Shown one piece after another: positions 23,621 to 32,798 of a DNA stretch of 64,000 bases. Origin of the DNA: Flavonifractor sp. An112 (GTDB lineage Bacteria > Bacillota > Clostridia > Oscillospirales > Oscillospiraceae); assembly GCF_002161085.1 (NCBI RefSeq), contig NZ_NFLU01000004.1:179984-243983 (forward strand). The letters are read 5' to 3'. The position numbers and the translations under genes were made by a program. The notes below the pieces were generated by a model, which saw only the letters and a list, made by a program, of their open reading frames with translations, ran no database searches and was not told the origin of the DNA. Positions within the stretch are counted from its first letter, which is position 1, and each line of letters starts with the position of its first letter.

Positions 23621-24388
23621 TTATTTTTCTTTTTCTTCGGCGGCATACCACAGGGGCCAGCCCAGCAGCACCGCGCCTCCCAGCAGGTTGCCGATGGTGA
23701 CCCACAGCAGGTTCCAGCCCATGGCGGCCCAGTCTGCCGTATGGGTGTACAGAGCGTAAAGGGCAAAGTAAGCCATATTGGCGATGGAGTGTTCCAGACC
23801 GGTGAGGACGAAGGTGGTGATGGCCAGGGCGATGACCAGGGCCTTACCCGTCTCGCTCTGGAGGCGGAAGCCGGCGAACACCCCGATGCACACCAGGAAA
23901 TTGCACAGCACGCCCCGGAGCAGCAGCACATACCAGGGCAGAGACAGTTTGCCGGGCACGATGACGGCCAGATAGGCCCCCAGCAGGTCGGCGCTGGCCC
24001 CGGAGCCCACCAGCACCAGGCAGAGCACCAGAATGCCTGCCAGGTTGCCCAGATAAGACATGATCCAGACCCGCAGAGCCCCGGCGGGGGAGACCTGATT
24101 TTCATAGAGGGAGACCCCCATCACCAGGTTGCAGCCGGTAAAAAGCTCGCCGCCCAGCAGAACGATCAGGGTAAGGGCTGCCGAGAAGGTGACGGCGCCC
24201 AGCAGCTTGGCCACAGGCAGGGCTCCGCTGTAAAACCAGGCGGAGCACAGGCAGGACAGCAGGGCCCCCACAAAAATAAAGGCCCCGGCCAGGGCGGCCC
24301 GGGTCAGATAGCGCAGAGGCGCCTTGCGGGCCAGAGCCAGCTTGCCGGCGCCTGCCTGAGCGATTTGTTCCACAACAGCACGGTTCAT
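23621..24388 (-). CDS. Formate/nitrite transporter family protein
   Basis: A 255-residue channel of the FNT family (FocA/NirC/YfdC), with six hydrophobic segments and an aquaporin-like pentameric fold. Visible family motifs are GGELFTGCNLVMG and GLEHSIANMAYF, whose central histidine gates anion passage. No pyruvate formate-lyase or nitrite reductase gene is nearby to tell formate from nitrite or hydrosulfide. The ATG at 24388 follows GGAGGAAT. Confidence 0.88.
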   Translation of the reverse strand: MNRAVVEQIAQAGAGKLALARKAPLRYLTRAALAGAFIFVGALLSCLCSAWFYSGALPVAKLLGAVTFSAALTLIVLLGGELFTGCNLVMGVSLYENQVSPAGALRVWIMSYLGNLAGILVLCLVLVGSGASADLLGAYLAVIVPGKLSLPWYVLLLRGVLCNFLVCIGVFAGFRLQSETGKALVIALAITTFVLTGLEHSIANMAYFALYALYTHTADWAAMGWNLLWVTIGNLLGGAVLLGWPLWYAAEEKEK

Positions 24389-24424
24389 GGGCAGATTCCT
24401 CCACAGGGACAAATTATTTTCAAT

Positions 24425-24453
24425 ATTGTACCGGAGATTCTGGTTTCGCACAA
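24425..24453 (-). promoter_or_regulatory. Promoter of the FNT gene
   Basis: On the minus strand TTGTGC (24453-24448), a 17 bp spacer and TACAAT (24430-24425). Confidence 0.7.
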
Positions 24454-24472
24454 GAGGGCGGCCCACATTTTG

Positions 24473-24478
24473 TATAAT
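24473..24478 (+). promoter_or_regulatory. -10 element before the SLH protein gene
   Basis: A perfect TATAAT stands 52 bp before the GTG start and divergent to the FNT promoter. I find no convincing -35 at 16-18 bp. Confidence 0.45.
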
Positions 24479-24529
24479 TCCACCACACCGGCAAACACTA
24501 ACCTTACATCAGATAAGGAGGTACTATCA

Positions 24530-25792
24530 GTGAAAACCCGCATCCTGATTGCCGCAGCGCTGACGGCCGCCCTGCTCACCGTGGCCCTGCCTGCCTCGGC
24601 GCTCTTTCTGGACCAGGAGGAGACCAGCCCCACGGTGCTGGACGTGGTGAAGAACGGCATGGCCACCGAGACCATCGCCTTCCAGTCCTCGGACTTTGTG
24701 GTGGAGGGGGAGGGCGCTCTGGACGCCATCGTGATCACCCAGCTGCCCCAGGAAGGTGTGCTCACCCTGGGAGGCCAGATGGTGGGAGAGGGGGATGTGA
24801 TCGCCATGACCGCCGTGGACGGCCTGCGTTTCACTCCTTCTGTCGCTCCAACCGCTCTGGAGACCAGCTTTACCTTCCAACCTCTCTTTGCCGACGGTGA
24901 GCCGGGACAGGAGGTTGGGGTGGAGGTCCATCTGCTGACCGAGGCCAACGGCGCCCCGGTGGCGGAGAATCTGGAGCTGTCCACCTATAAAAATGTGGCG
25001 GTCACCGACCGCTTTTCCGCCGTGGACCCGGAGGGCGACCTGCTGACCTACCGGCTGGTGAAGAAGCCCGCCCGGGGTTCGGTAACCATCGGGGAGGACG
25101 GCCAGTTCGTCTACACCCCCTATGAGAATAAGACTGGCAAGGATTCCTTCACCTATATTGCCATGGACACGGTGGGCAACGCCTCCGACCCGGCTACAGT
25201 CAAAGTAAAGATCGAAAAGCCGGACACCAAGGTGACCTACGCCGATCTCAGCGGTCACCCGGCTCACAAGGCGGCCATCCGCCTGGCGGAGGAGGGTGTC
25301 TTTGTCGGCGAGTGCATGGGAGGGGAATACTTCTTCCAGCCTGACGCCGCTGTCACCCGCAGCGAATTTGTGGCCATGGCTATGAATGCTGCCGGGGTGG
25401 AGTCCCTGGAGGGGGTGTCCCGCACCGGCTTTGCCGACGACGAAAGCATTCCCACCTGGGCCAAGCCCTATGTGTCCTCCGCCCTGAAGTGCGGTCTGGT
25501 CCAGGGCACCACCGATGATGAGGGCCGGGTGGTGTTCCGGGCCGATGATTCCATCACCACCGCCGAGGCGGCGGTGCTGCTGGACCGGGTGCTGTCCGTC
25601 ACCGACGTGGACGCCCAGACCTTTGCCGCCGACGCTCCCGCCTGGGCGGCCCAGTCGGCGGCCAACCTGTCCACCTGCGGGGTGCTGCCGGCGGAGGCCG
25701 GCCTCACGGAAACTCTGACCCGTGGAGAGGCGGCCCAGCTGCTGTGCGCCGCCCTGGATCTGCTGGACAGCCGGGACACTGGCTGGTTTTAA
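24530..25792 (+). CDS. Surface protein with cadherin-like and SLH domains
   Basis: A 420-residue exported protein. The signal peptide is about residues 1-24 (KTRILIAAALTAALLTVALP, then ASA). A first region has no clear family; residues about 145-240 are a cadherin-like/tandem-95 repeat (DRFSAVDPEGDLLTYRLVKK and GKDSFTYIAMDTVGNAS). The C-terminal third carries about two to three SLH motifs (HKAAIRLAEEGVFVGE, RSEFVAMAMNAAG, IPTWAKPYVSSALKCGLVQG), which anchor proteins to cell-wall polymers. The GTG is chosen because AAGGAGG lies 8 bp upstream. Confidence 0.82.
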   Translation: MKTRILIAAALTAALLTVALPASALFLDQEETSPTVLDVVKNGMATETIAFQSSDFVVEGEGALDAIVITQLPQEGVLTLGGQMVGEGDVIAMTAVDGLRFTPSVAPTALETSFTFQPLFADGEPGQEVGVEVHLLTEANGAPVAENLELSTYKNVAVTDRFSAVDPEGDLLTYRLVKKPARGSVTIGEDGQFVYTPYENKTGKDSFTYIAMDTVGNASDPATVKVKIEKPDTKVTYADLSGHPAHKAAIRLAEEGVFVGECMGGEYFFQPDAAVTRSEFVAMAMNAAGVESLEGVSRTGFADDESIPTWAKPYVSSALKCGLVQGTTDDEGRVVFRADDSITTAEAAVLLDRVLSVTDVDAQTFAADAPAWAAQSAANLSTCGVLPAEAGLTETLTRGEAAQLLCAALDLLDSRDTGWF

Positions 25793-25804
25793 GGGGAATA
25801 TGAG

Positions 25805-25835
25805 AAAAACGGCCGCCATCGGCGGCCGTTTCCCT
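25805..25835. terminator. Convergent terminator
   Basis: ACGGCCGCC ATC GGCGGCCGT, with A before and TTTCCCTTT after. It serves the SLH gene and the facing MFS gene. Confidence 0.8.
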
Positions 25836-27008
25836 TTATGCACGGGGACGCAATTTATACCATATCATAAAAAGAAGTAACCCGGCAAGGCAGATCCCGC
25901 CGCCCAGCCAGAAGGACCAGTCCAGATTGATTTCCGCCAGAGCGCCAAAAGCCAGGTTGGTACACACCCCGACCCCGCCTATGACCATGGCATGGATACT
26001 CAGGGCGGTGGCCCGGTGTTCTGTGACGACCTGCCTGTTTTGCAGCTCCATCAGGAAGGGCTGGCACAGGGTATTGCACAGCCGCAGAGTGAGAATGGCA
26101 CAGATGGAGGGGAGAGGGGCAGCGGTCAGAGCCAGGGCGATACAGGCCAGTACCCCGCCGCCGTAGAGCAGCACCGCCGTTCCCACGGTGCCTGTCCGGC
26201 GGGTGAGTCGGGCGGACCAGATTCCCGCCATGCCCAGTACTGTGGCGGCAATATAGAGGACGCCAATGGCCCAATCGGGCAGGCCGGCGCGGGCATACTG
26301 AAGCTGATTTAAAAAGGTGGTGATGGTCTGGTGGGCCTCGGAGAGGAGGGCCGCCGACAGGAGAAAGAGGAGCAGACGTCGATTGGTCAGCGTCTGGCGC
26401 AGGATATCCAGGGTCAGCCGGGGAGAGAAGGGCGCGGGTGTCTTTACCTCGGTGAGTCCCAGGGCGCACAGGGCGGCGGCGCCATAGCTGAGGACAGTGA
26501 GGCCCCCCGCCAGGGCGTAGTTGTCTCCGACAAACAGGGAGAAGATGAGGGCGGCGATGAGCAATCCGGCGGTCTGGAGGCTGTTGTACCACCCAAAGAT
26601 CTGCTGGCTGTCCTGCCCGCCTCTGGAGAGGTAGAGAATGCTGGTGTCCACCCCGGACATCCCGGCTACCACCACGCTGAGCATGACCCGCTCCAGCAGG
26701 AAGCCGCCGAAGCCGTCTGCCTGCCAGAACACGATTTTGGACAGGAAATAGAGAAAACAGCACCCGATCATGGTGCGTTTGTACCCCAGCCGGTCGGCCA
26801 GGATCCCCCAGGGCACCTCCAGCAGGATGCACAGCGCCAGGGAGAGACTCTCAATGAGGGTGATCTGGGCGATAGACACGCCCTGCGCTTCCCGGTAGAG
26901 GGTGGCCACAGGGCCATAAAAGACCATGCCCTGCAAGAGGGCGATGGCGTACATACACCTTAAATTCCGTTTCATGAAAAAGATCCAGTCCTTCCTGAAT
27001 TTCTGCAT
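25836..27008 (-). CDS. MFS transporter
   Basis: A 12-segment major facilitator. The conserved loop between segments 2 and 3 is GILADRLGYKRTMI, and the second half begins near TNRRLLLFLLSAALLSE. Substrate is not evident; such short MFS proteins are often drug or metabolite exporters. The start is uncertain: the ATG at 27008 (MQKFRKDWIFF), a GTG at 27029 and an ATG at 26975 are all in frame and none has a good ribosome site. It is a single-gene unit ending at the convergent hairpin. Confidence 0.8.
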   Translation of the reverse strand: MQKFRKDWIFFMKRNLRCMYAIALLQGMVFYGPVATLYREAQGVSIAQITLIESLSLALCILLEVPWGILADRLGYKRTMIGCCFLYFLSKIVFWQADGFGGFLLERVMLSVVVAGMSGVDTSILYLSRGGQDSQQIFGWYNSLQTAGLLIAALIFSLFVGDNYALAGGLTVLSYGAAALCALGLTEVKTPAPFSPRLTLDILRQTLTNRRLLLFLLSAALLSEAHQTITTFLNQLQYARAGLPDWAIGVLYIAATVLGMAGIWSARLTRRTGTVGTAVLLYGGGVLACIALALTAAPLPSICAILTLRLCNTLCQPFLMELQNRQVVTEHRATALSIHAMVIGGVGVCTNLAFGALAEINLDWSFWLGGGICLAGLLLFMIWYKLRPRA

Positions 27009-27203
27009 CAAAACAAGGCGCTGGATCACAGCGCCGGGATGTTAGGATGCACCTCAGGTGGGATTGGACCGATACAGCATAGTTGCTTCACTCCATGAAA
27101 GGAAGTTCCAGGTTCAATGTAGCAGAATGGCGGAGGAATGTCAAGCGGTAGGGTGTGACCACCGGAAAAAGAAAGATTTCATGCACAGATAGTCGAAAGG
27201 TAG

Positions 27204-27232
27204 TTGAGTATAGAGGTAAAGCGTGCTATAAT
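27204..27232 (+). promoter_or_regulatory. Promoter of ddl-murF
   Basis: TTGAGT (27204-27209), a 17 bp spacer and a perfect TATAAT (27227-27232), 50 bp before the ddl start. The rest of 27030-27203 shows no gene that I can support. Confidence 0.8.
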
Positions 27233-27282
27233 ATACCATTAGCGCGTATCATATTGTATCAAACTGGCAACTGAGGTGTATT

Positions 27283-28332
27283 ATGAAGATCGTAGTTTTG
27301 GCCGGGGGTCTGTCCCCGGAGCGGAACGTGTCCCTTTCCACCGGCACCATGGTGACCGAGGCCCTGCGGGCTCTGGGCCATCGGGCGGGACTCATCGATA
27401 TGTTTTTCGGCCTGGAGCAGGGCCGTGCAGACGAGTCTTTCTTTGATGCGCCGGTGCCCGAATCCTTTAAAAAGATCAGCCGGGAGGCCCCTGACCTGGA
27501 GCAGATCAGGGCCAGCCGTCCCGGCGACAGCAAGAGCGTGTTTGGCCCCGGTGTGCTGGAGCTGTGCCAGATGGCCGATCTGGTGTTCCTGGCCCTCCAC
27601 GGTACCTGCGGCGAGGACGGAAAGGTCCAGGCTGCCTTTGACCTGATGGGCATCCCCTACACCGGTGCGGGCTACCTGTCCAGCGCCATCGCCATGGACA
27701 AGGACCTGACCAAGCGGATGGTGGCTGACGTGGTAAATACCCCCGGCTGGAAGACCGTGGAGTACAAGGCGGAGGATATTGAGGGCCTGGTCAAGACCGC
27801 CCGGCTGCCCCTGGTGGTAAAGCCGGTGGCCAGCGGGTCCTCCATCGGTGTGTCCATCGCCTATACCGCCGACGAGCTGCGCAAATCCCTCACCAACGGC
27901 CTGACCCTGGGAGGCCGCACCGTGCTGGAAGAGTATGTGAAGGGCCGTGAGATCCAGGTGGGCATCCTGGACGGCAAAGCCCTGCCCTCCATCGAGATCA
28001 TCCCCAAGGAGGGCTTCTACGACTACGCCAACAAGTACCAGCCCGGCGCGGCGCTGGAGGTGTGCCCCTCGGAGATTCCGGCGGAGTGGGAGGAGAAGCT
28101 CCGCGCTGCTGCCCTGCGGGTGTATGAGACCCTGGGCCTGTCTGTCTATTCCCGGGCCGACTTCATCGTCACCAGCGACGGTGAGCCCTGGTTCCTGGAG
28201 ATCAACACCCTGCCCGGCATGACCCCCACCAGCCTGCTGCCCCAGGAGGCCGCCGCGGTGGGCATCGATTACAACAGCCTGTGCCAGCGCATTGTGGAGG
28301 CCTCCCTGGAGGCCAGAAAACAGGGTCGGTAA
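27283..28332 (+). CDS. ddl: D-alanine--D-alanine ligase
   Basis: ATP-grasp enzyme that makes the D-Ala-D-Ala end of the peptidoglycan stem peptide. The 349-residue protein begins KIVVLAGGLSPERNVSLSTG, and has FLALHGTCGEDGKVQ, YTGAGYLSSAIAMDK, VVKPVASGSSIGVS and the metal-binding end WFLEINTLPGMTPTSL. The residue after Gly in the omega-loop region (QVGILDGKALPSIEI) and YSRADF do not point to a D-lactate variant, but I cannot exclude altered specificity by eye. Pairs with murF. Confidence 0.93.
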   Translation: MKIVVLAGGLSPERNVSLSTGTMVTEALRALGHRAGLIDMFFGLEQGRADESFFDAPVPESFKKISREAPDLEQIRASRPGDSKSVFGPGVLELCQMADLVFLALHGTCGEDGKVQAAFDLMGIPYTGAGYLSSAIAMDKDLTKRMVADVVNTPGWKTVEYKAEDIEGLVKTARLPLVVKPVASGSSIGVSIAYTADELRKSLTNGLTLGGRTVLEEYVKGREIQVGILDGKALPSIEIIPKEGFYDYANKYQPGAALEVCPSEIPAEWEEKLRAAALRVYETLGLSVYSRADFIVTSDGEPWFLEINTLPGMTPTSLLPQEAAAVGIDYNSLCQRIVEASLEARKQGR

Positions 28333-28372
28333 ACCGGCATCCGGAACGAGAGAGATTGAAGGAGACAATAAC

Positions 28373-29764
28373 ATGGAGCCGATGACCATACGAGAGATCA
28401 TGGAAGCGGTAGGCGGCAGCCTGCTGGGTGAGTTCGGAGATCTGAACCGGGCGGTGAGCCGGGTGGAGACCGACAGCCGTACCATCCATCCCGGTTCTCT
28501 GTTCATCCCCCTGGTGGGAGAGCGCTTTGACGGTCATGCCTACATCAACGCCGCCCTGGAAGGGGGCGCTGACGGGTGCTTCACCCAGCGGGAGCGGGAC
28601 AGCTATCTGCCCGGCAAGTTCTATATTAAGGTAAAGTCCACCCACCGGGCCCTCCGGGATCTGGCCAAGTATTACAAGCAGAAATTCGCCATCCCCGTGG
28701 TAGCCATCACAGGCTCGGTGGGCAAGACCACCACCAAGGACATGGTGGCAGCGGTGCTGGGGGAGAAGTACAACGTCCTCAAAACCGAGGGTAACCTGAA
28801 CAACGACATTGGGGTGCCCATGACTCTGCTGCGGCTCAAGCCGGAGCATCAGATCGCCGTACTGGAGCTGGGCATGAACCACGCCGGGGAGATCGACTAT
28901 CTCTCCGCCATTGTGGAGCCCGACATGATCCTCATGACCAACATCGGCGACTCCCACATCGAGCACTTCGGTTCCCGGGAGAAGATTCTGGAGGCCAAGA
29001 GCGAGATCTTCCACCACGCCAAGCCGGGCGCGCCCGCCGTCATCAACGGCGACGACCCGCTGCTGAACACCCTGCCCGGCAAGCTGGACCACCCCTTCAT
29101 CCGGGTGGGCTCCGCCCAGGGGCTGGACTACCGGGCAGTGGATCTGGCCAGCGACGGCAAGAGCCGGATCAGCTGTAAGGTGGAAACGCCTGACGGTGAT
29201 TTCCCGGTGGAGATCCCGGCTCTGGGTGACCATATGATTTATCCTACCCTGATGGCGGCGGCGGTAGGCCAGCACTTCGGCCTGACCGCTCAGGAGATCG
29301 CCGACGGAGTGCTCCACTTCGCCCCCACCAAGATGCGGATGAACATCCTCACCCGTGGGGATGATATCACCATCCTCAACGACACCTACAACGCCAATCC
29401 CCAGTCCATGCGGGCGGCGGTGGAGGTGCTCTCCAACGCCAAGGGGGAGTACAAGGTTGCGGTGCTGGGCGATATGTTTGAGTTGGGCCCCCTGGCTCCC
29501 GCCCTCCATGCCGGCATCGGCGAGTACCTGGCCAAGGCGGGCATCCACTGCCTGGTAGCAGTGGGCGAGCTGTCCAAGCATATTTACGATGCCGCCAAGG
29601 CGGCAGGTGTGCCGGTGTGCTGGCACTGCGCCGACAAGGCAGAGGCCAAGCCGGTACTGGACAGCGTGGTGCGCCCCCACGCTACCATTCTGGTAAAGGC
29701 CTCCCGGGGCATGGCCCTGGAGGAGCTGGTGGAGTACCTGCTGACCATCACCAAAGAGGCGTAA
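28373..29764 (+). CDS. murF: UDP-MurNAc-pentapeptide synthetase
   Basis: Adds D-Ala-D-Ala to UDP-MurNAc-tripeptide, the step directly after Ddl. The 463-residue Mur ligase has the N-terminal SRVETDSRTIHPGSLFIPL, the ATP loop AITGSVGKTTTKDMVAAVL, NLNNDIGVPMTLL, and the C-terminal NDTYNANPQSMRAAVEVL and VAVLGDMFELG. The ATG at 28373 follows AAGGAGAC, 40 bp behind ddl. The order ddl-murF means substrate and user are made together. Confidence 0.94.
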   Translation: MEPMTIREIMEAVGGSLLGEFGDLNRAVSRVETDSRTIHPGSLFIPLVGERFDGHAYINAALEGGADGCFTQRERDSYLPGKFYIKVKSTHRALRDLAKYYKQKFAIPVVAITGSVGKTTTKDMVAAVLGEKYNVLKTEGNLNNDIGVPMTLLRLKPEHQIAVLELGMNHAGEIDYLSAIVEPDMILMTNIGDSHIEHFGSREKILEAKSEIFHHAKPGAPAVINGDDPLLNTLPGKLDHPFIRVGSAQGLDYRAVDLASDGKSRISCKVETPDGDFPVEIPALGDHMIYPTLMAAAVGQHFGLTAQEIADGVLHFAPTKMRMNILTRGDDITILNDTYNANPQSMRAAVEVLSNAKGEYKVAVLGDMFELGPLAPALHAGIGEYLAKAGIHCLVAVGELSKHIYDAAKAAGVPVCWHCADKAEAKPVLDSVVRPHATILVKASRGMALEELVEYLLTITKEA

Positions 29765-29769
29765 TGGCG

Positions 29770-29803
29770 AAAAAAAGACCTTCCCCCCACCGGGGGGAAG
29801 GTC
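29770..29803 (-). terminator. Terminator of mtnA (also facing murF)
   Basis: GACCTTCCCCCC and GGGGGGAAGGTC form a 12 bp stem with a 3-base loop. The T-run is on the minus strand, so it mainly ends mtnA. Confidence 0.82.
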
Positions 29804-29818
29804 CTGATGCTATCTGTG

Positions 29819-30808
29819 TTATCCAAACAGCTTCTGCAGATTCTCCTTGAAGGGCGGATAGATGACGCCCTTCTCGGTGATGATGCCGGTGACCAGGCTG
29901 TGTGGGGTCACGTCAAAGGCGGGGTTGTAAACCTCCACCGTGGCTGGCGCGGTCTGGACTCCGTACAGGGTACGCACCTCGTTCTTGTCCCGCTCCTCAA
30001 TGGGAATACGGTCGCCATCCGGGATCGTCAGATCGATGGTGGAGCAGGGGAGGGCCACATAGAAGGGAACCCCGTGATGATGGGCGTGCACCGCCACCGA
30101 GTAGGTGCCAATCTTGTTGGCGAAGTCTCCGTTGGCCGCCATCCGGTCGCAGCCCACCACCACCATGTCGATCCTGCCCTTGGCCATCAGGCTGGCAGCC
30201 ATGTTGTCGGCAATGAGGGTGGCGGGGATGTGGTCGGTGACCAGCTCGTAGGCGGTGAGCCGGGCACCCTGGAGCAGGGGACGGGTCTCATCTGCGTAAA
30301 CCATATCCACTTTACCCTGCTCGTGGGCGGCCCGGATGACTCCCAGAGCGGTACCGTAGCCGCCGGTGGCCAGGGCTCCGGCGTTGCAGTGGGTAAGGAT
30401 GTGGGCGTGATCAGGCACCACAGAAGCGCCGTAAAGGCCCATGGCCTTACACATAGCCACATCTTCCTGATGGATGGCAATGGCTTCCGCAATCAGGGTT
30501 TCCGGATCGCCGCCGCAGGCTTCGGCTTTGCGGGCCATCCGGTCCAGAGCCCAGAACAGATTGACCGCCGTGGGACGGCTGGCGGCCAGGACGGCCTTGG
30601 CCTCGGTCAGGTCCTCCCCGGCCAGAGCGGCCAGGCAATAGGCGTAGGCGGCGGTGACGCCGATGGCGGGGGCTCCCCGCACCACCATGGTGCGGATGGC
30701 ATCGGCCACCGGCCGGTAATCGGTGTAGGGGAGCCAGGTCTCTTCCACCGGAAGCTTTGTCTGATCAAGTAAGTAAAGGGTATTTCCTTCCCAACGGATC
30801 GCGTCCAT
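29819..30808 (-). CDS. mtnA: S-methyl-5-thioribose-1-phosphate isomerase
   Basis: Isomerises methylthioribose-1-phosphate to methylthioribulose-1-phosphate in methionine salvage or related thio-sugar routes. The 329-residue protein shows RGAPAIGVTAAYAY, the catalytic cysteine in THCNAGALATGG, and the catalytic aspartate in VVGCDRMAANGDFANKIGTY. The ATG at 30808 follows AAGGAGGAG. No other salvage gene is next to it, so in this anaerobe it may feed a DHAP-type or other truncated pathway (inference). Confidence 0.92.
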   Translation of the reverse strand: MDAIRWEGNTLYLLDQTKLPVEETWLPYTDYRPVADAIRTMVVRGAPAIGVTAAYAYCLAALAGEDLTEAKAVLAASRPTAVNLFWALDRMARKAEACGGDPETLIAEAIAIHQEDVAMCKAMGLYGASVVPDHAHILTHCNAGALATGGYGTALGVIRAAHEQGKVDMVYADETRPLLQGARLTAYELVTDHIPATLIADNMAASLMAKGRIDMVVVGCDRMAANGDFANKIGTYSVAVHAHHHGVPFYVALPCSTIDLTIPDGDRIPIEERDKNEVRTLYGVQTAPATVEVYNPAFDVTPHSLVTGIITEKGVIYPPFKENLQKLFG

Positions 30809-30864
30809 AGAGAACTCCTCCTTGTGATGCGGCCCCGGCGGACCGGGGCATTTTGTTCCAACCG

Positions 30865-30893
30865 ATTGTACCACACACACCATTTGGAGGCAA
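30865..30893 (-). promoter_or_regulatory. Promoter of mtnA
   Basis: On the minus strand TTGCCT (30893-30888), a 17 bp spacer and TACAAT (30870-30865). Its -35 lies over the ribosome site of the divergent ABC-F gene. Confidence 0.65.
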
Positions 30894-30896
30894 GCA

Positions 30897-32798
30897 ATGA
30901 TCGATATCTCCGTCTCGAACCTGTCCAAAGAATTCGAGGTAGGCAAAAAAATATTGGACGGCCTTACCTTCCAGATCGACCAGGGGGAGCGGGTGGGCCT
31001 GCTGGGCAAGAACGGCGCCGGCAAGACCACCCTGTTCAAGATCCTCACCGGCGAACTGGACTGGGACGATGGCGAGGTCCACATCGCCCCCGGCAAGGGA
31101 GTGGGGCTTATCTCCCAGATCCCCGTCTATCCGCCGGAATACACGGTGGAGGATGTGCTCCAGACCGCCTTCGGGCGGATCCGGGCCATGGAGCGGGAGA
31201 TGGCGGAACTGACTGAGCGCATGGGCCGGGACAGCGACCCGGCTCTGCTGCGGCGGTACGATGCCCTCACTGCCGCCTTTGAGGCGGGGGGCGGCTACGA
31301 TACCATCACCTCCCTGAATAAGGTGTGCAATGGCCTGGAAATTTCCCAGGATATGCGCAGTCAGCTCTTTTCCTCCCTGTCCGGCGGCGAAAAAACCCGG
31401 GTCAACCTGGCGCGGCTCATTCTGGAGGACACCGATATCCTGCTGCTGGACGAGCCCACCAACCATCTGGACCTCCGGGCCACGGAGTGGCTGGAGGAAT
31501 ATCTGGACAAGTATAAAGGTACTGTCCTTGCCATCTCCCATGACCGCTGGTTTCTGGACCGGGTGGTCAAGCGGGTCATTGAGATCCAGGACGGCAAGGC
31601 GGAGTTCTACGAGGGCAACTACTCCTTCTATGTGGTGGAGAAAGAGCACCGCTATCAGGAGCAGCTGAAGCGGTACGAGAAGGAGCAGGCCAAGATTGAG
31701 CAGCTGGAGAAGGCCGCCCAGCAGCTGCGGATCTGGGCCTACTCGGGCAACGACAAGATCTTTAAGCGGGCCCAGTCCATGGAGAAACGGATTGAGCGCC
31801 TGCGTACCACCGACAAGCCCGCCAAGGAGCGCCGCCTGGACATGAAGTTCGGAGAGCGGGAGTTCCGCGGGGACGAGGTGCTTACCATCAAGGAGCTGAA
31901 AAAGTCCTTTGACGGGCGCACCCTCTTTGACCACGTCAATCTGGAGGTGGTGGGAGGCGAGCGCATCGCCCTGCTGGGGGACAACGGCACCGGCAAATCC
32001 ACCCTGCTGAAGATTTTGCTGAAGGAGGAGGAGCCCGACTCCGGAAAGTTAAAGATGGGGCCAACTGTAAAGGTGGGTTACCTGCCCCAGATCATCCACT
32101 TCTCCCACCCGGAGCGCAACCTGGTGGACACTATGATCTACGATCAGGACTGCTCCACTCAAACCGCCCGCAACCGGCTGGCCGCCTTTAACTTCCGGGG
32201 AGAGGACGTGTTTAAGCCGGTGTCCGCCCTGTCCGGCGGCGAACAGAGCCGCCTGCGGCTGTGTATGCTCATGGATGAGCAGATCAATCTGCTTATCTTG
32301 GACGAGCCCACCAACCATCTGGACATCGCCAGCCGGGAGTGGATTGAGGAGGCGGTGGCGGAGTACGAGGGCAACCTGCTCTTCGTATCCCATGACCGCT
32401 ATTTCATCAAGCAGTTCGCCACCCGCATCTGGATGCTGGAGGACGGGCACATCACCGACTTCAAGGGTACCTTTGAGGAGTTCCGGGCCGCCCGGGAGCG
32501 GGCCAAGGCCCAGGCTGCCGCCCCGGTGAAGGCGGAGCCGGAGAAGCCCAAGAAGGAGAAGCCCAAGCGCCCCGGCGGCACCAAGGAGCTGGAGAAGCAG
32601 GTGGCCGCGGCGGAGCGGGCGGTAGCCAAGGCGGAGGAGCGGCAGTATGAGCTGTCTCTGAAAGCTGAAGAGGTGGCCTCCAACTACCTGGAGCTCCAGA
32701 AGGTGTATGAGGAGCAGAAGGCGCTGGAGGACGAGATCGCCACCCTGTACACCAAGTGGGAGACCTTGGCCGCGGAATTGGAAGAGGCCAGAGGATGA
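30897..32798 (+). CDS. ABC-F family ATPase
   Basis: A soluble 633-residue protein with two ABC ATPase domains and no membrane segment, as in translation factors of the ABC-F group. Domain 1 has LLGKNGAGKTTLFKIL, SLSGGEKTRVNLARL and LLLLDEPTNHLDLRATEWLE; the linker (about 240-320) is charged and helical; domain 2 has LLGDNGTGKSTLLKIL, LSGGEQSRLRLCML and LDEPTNHLDIASREWIE. The C-terminus (about 545-633) is a coiled coil after a Lys/Pro-rich stretch. This matches Uup/YfmR-like housekeeping members; an antibiotic-resistance role is not indicated. Confidence 0.92.
   Translation: MIDISVSNLSKEFEVGKKILDGLTFQIDQGERVGLLGKNGAGKTTLFKILTGELDWDDGEVHIAPGKGVGLISQIPVYPPEYTVEDVLQTAFGRIRAMEREMAELTERMGRDSDPALLRRYDALTAAFEAGGGYDTITSLNKVCNGLEISQDMRSQLFSSLSGGEKTRVNLARLILEDTDILLLDEPTNHLDLRATEWLEEYLDKYKGTVLAISHDRWFLDRVVKRVIEIQDGKAEFYEGNYSFYVVEKEHRYQEQLKRYEKEQAKIEQLEKAAQQLRIWAYSGNDKIFKRAQSMEKRIERLRTTDKPAKERRLDMKFGEREFRGDEVLTIKELKKSFDGRTLFDHVNLEVVGGERIALLGDNGTGKSTLLKILLKEEEPDSGKLKMGPTVKVGYLPQIIHFSHPERNLVDTMIYDQDCSTQTARNRLAAFNFRGEDVFKPVSALSGGEQSRLRLCMLMDEQINLLILDEPTNHLDIASREWIEEAVAEYEGNLLFVSHDRYFIKQFATRIWMLEDGHITDFKGTFEEFRAARERAKAQAAAPVKAEPEKPKKEKPKRPGGTKELEKQVAAAERAVAKAEERQYELSLKAEEVASNYLELQKVYEEQKALEDEIATLYTKWETLAAELEEARG

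Noticed and set aside
22967..24529. Upstream extension of the SLH-protein frame to 22967
   Set aside because: The extension crosses the ylxM promoter and the FNT gene in antisense. The signal peptide and ribosome site place the start at 24530.
27030..27130. MerR-type promoter before the MFS gene
   Set aside because: Some dyad symmetry is visible (TTCACTCCATGAAAG), but the -35/-10 spacing near 19 bp that defines MerR promoters could not be found.
28202..29680. A 492-codon minus-strand frame over murF
   Set aside because: Antisense to murF; Gly/Val/His-rich shadow composition.
30897..32798. Antibiotic-resistance ABC-F protein
   Set aside because: Domain layout and coiled-coil tail fit housekeeping Uup/YfmR-like proteins; no resistance context.
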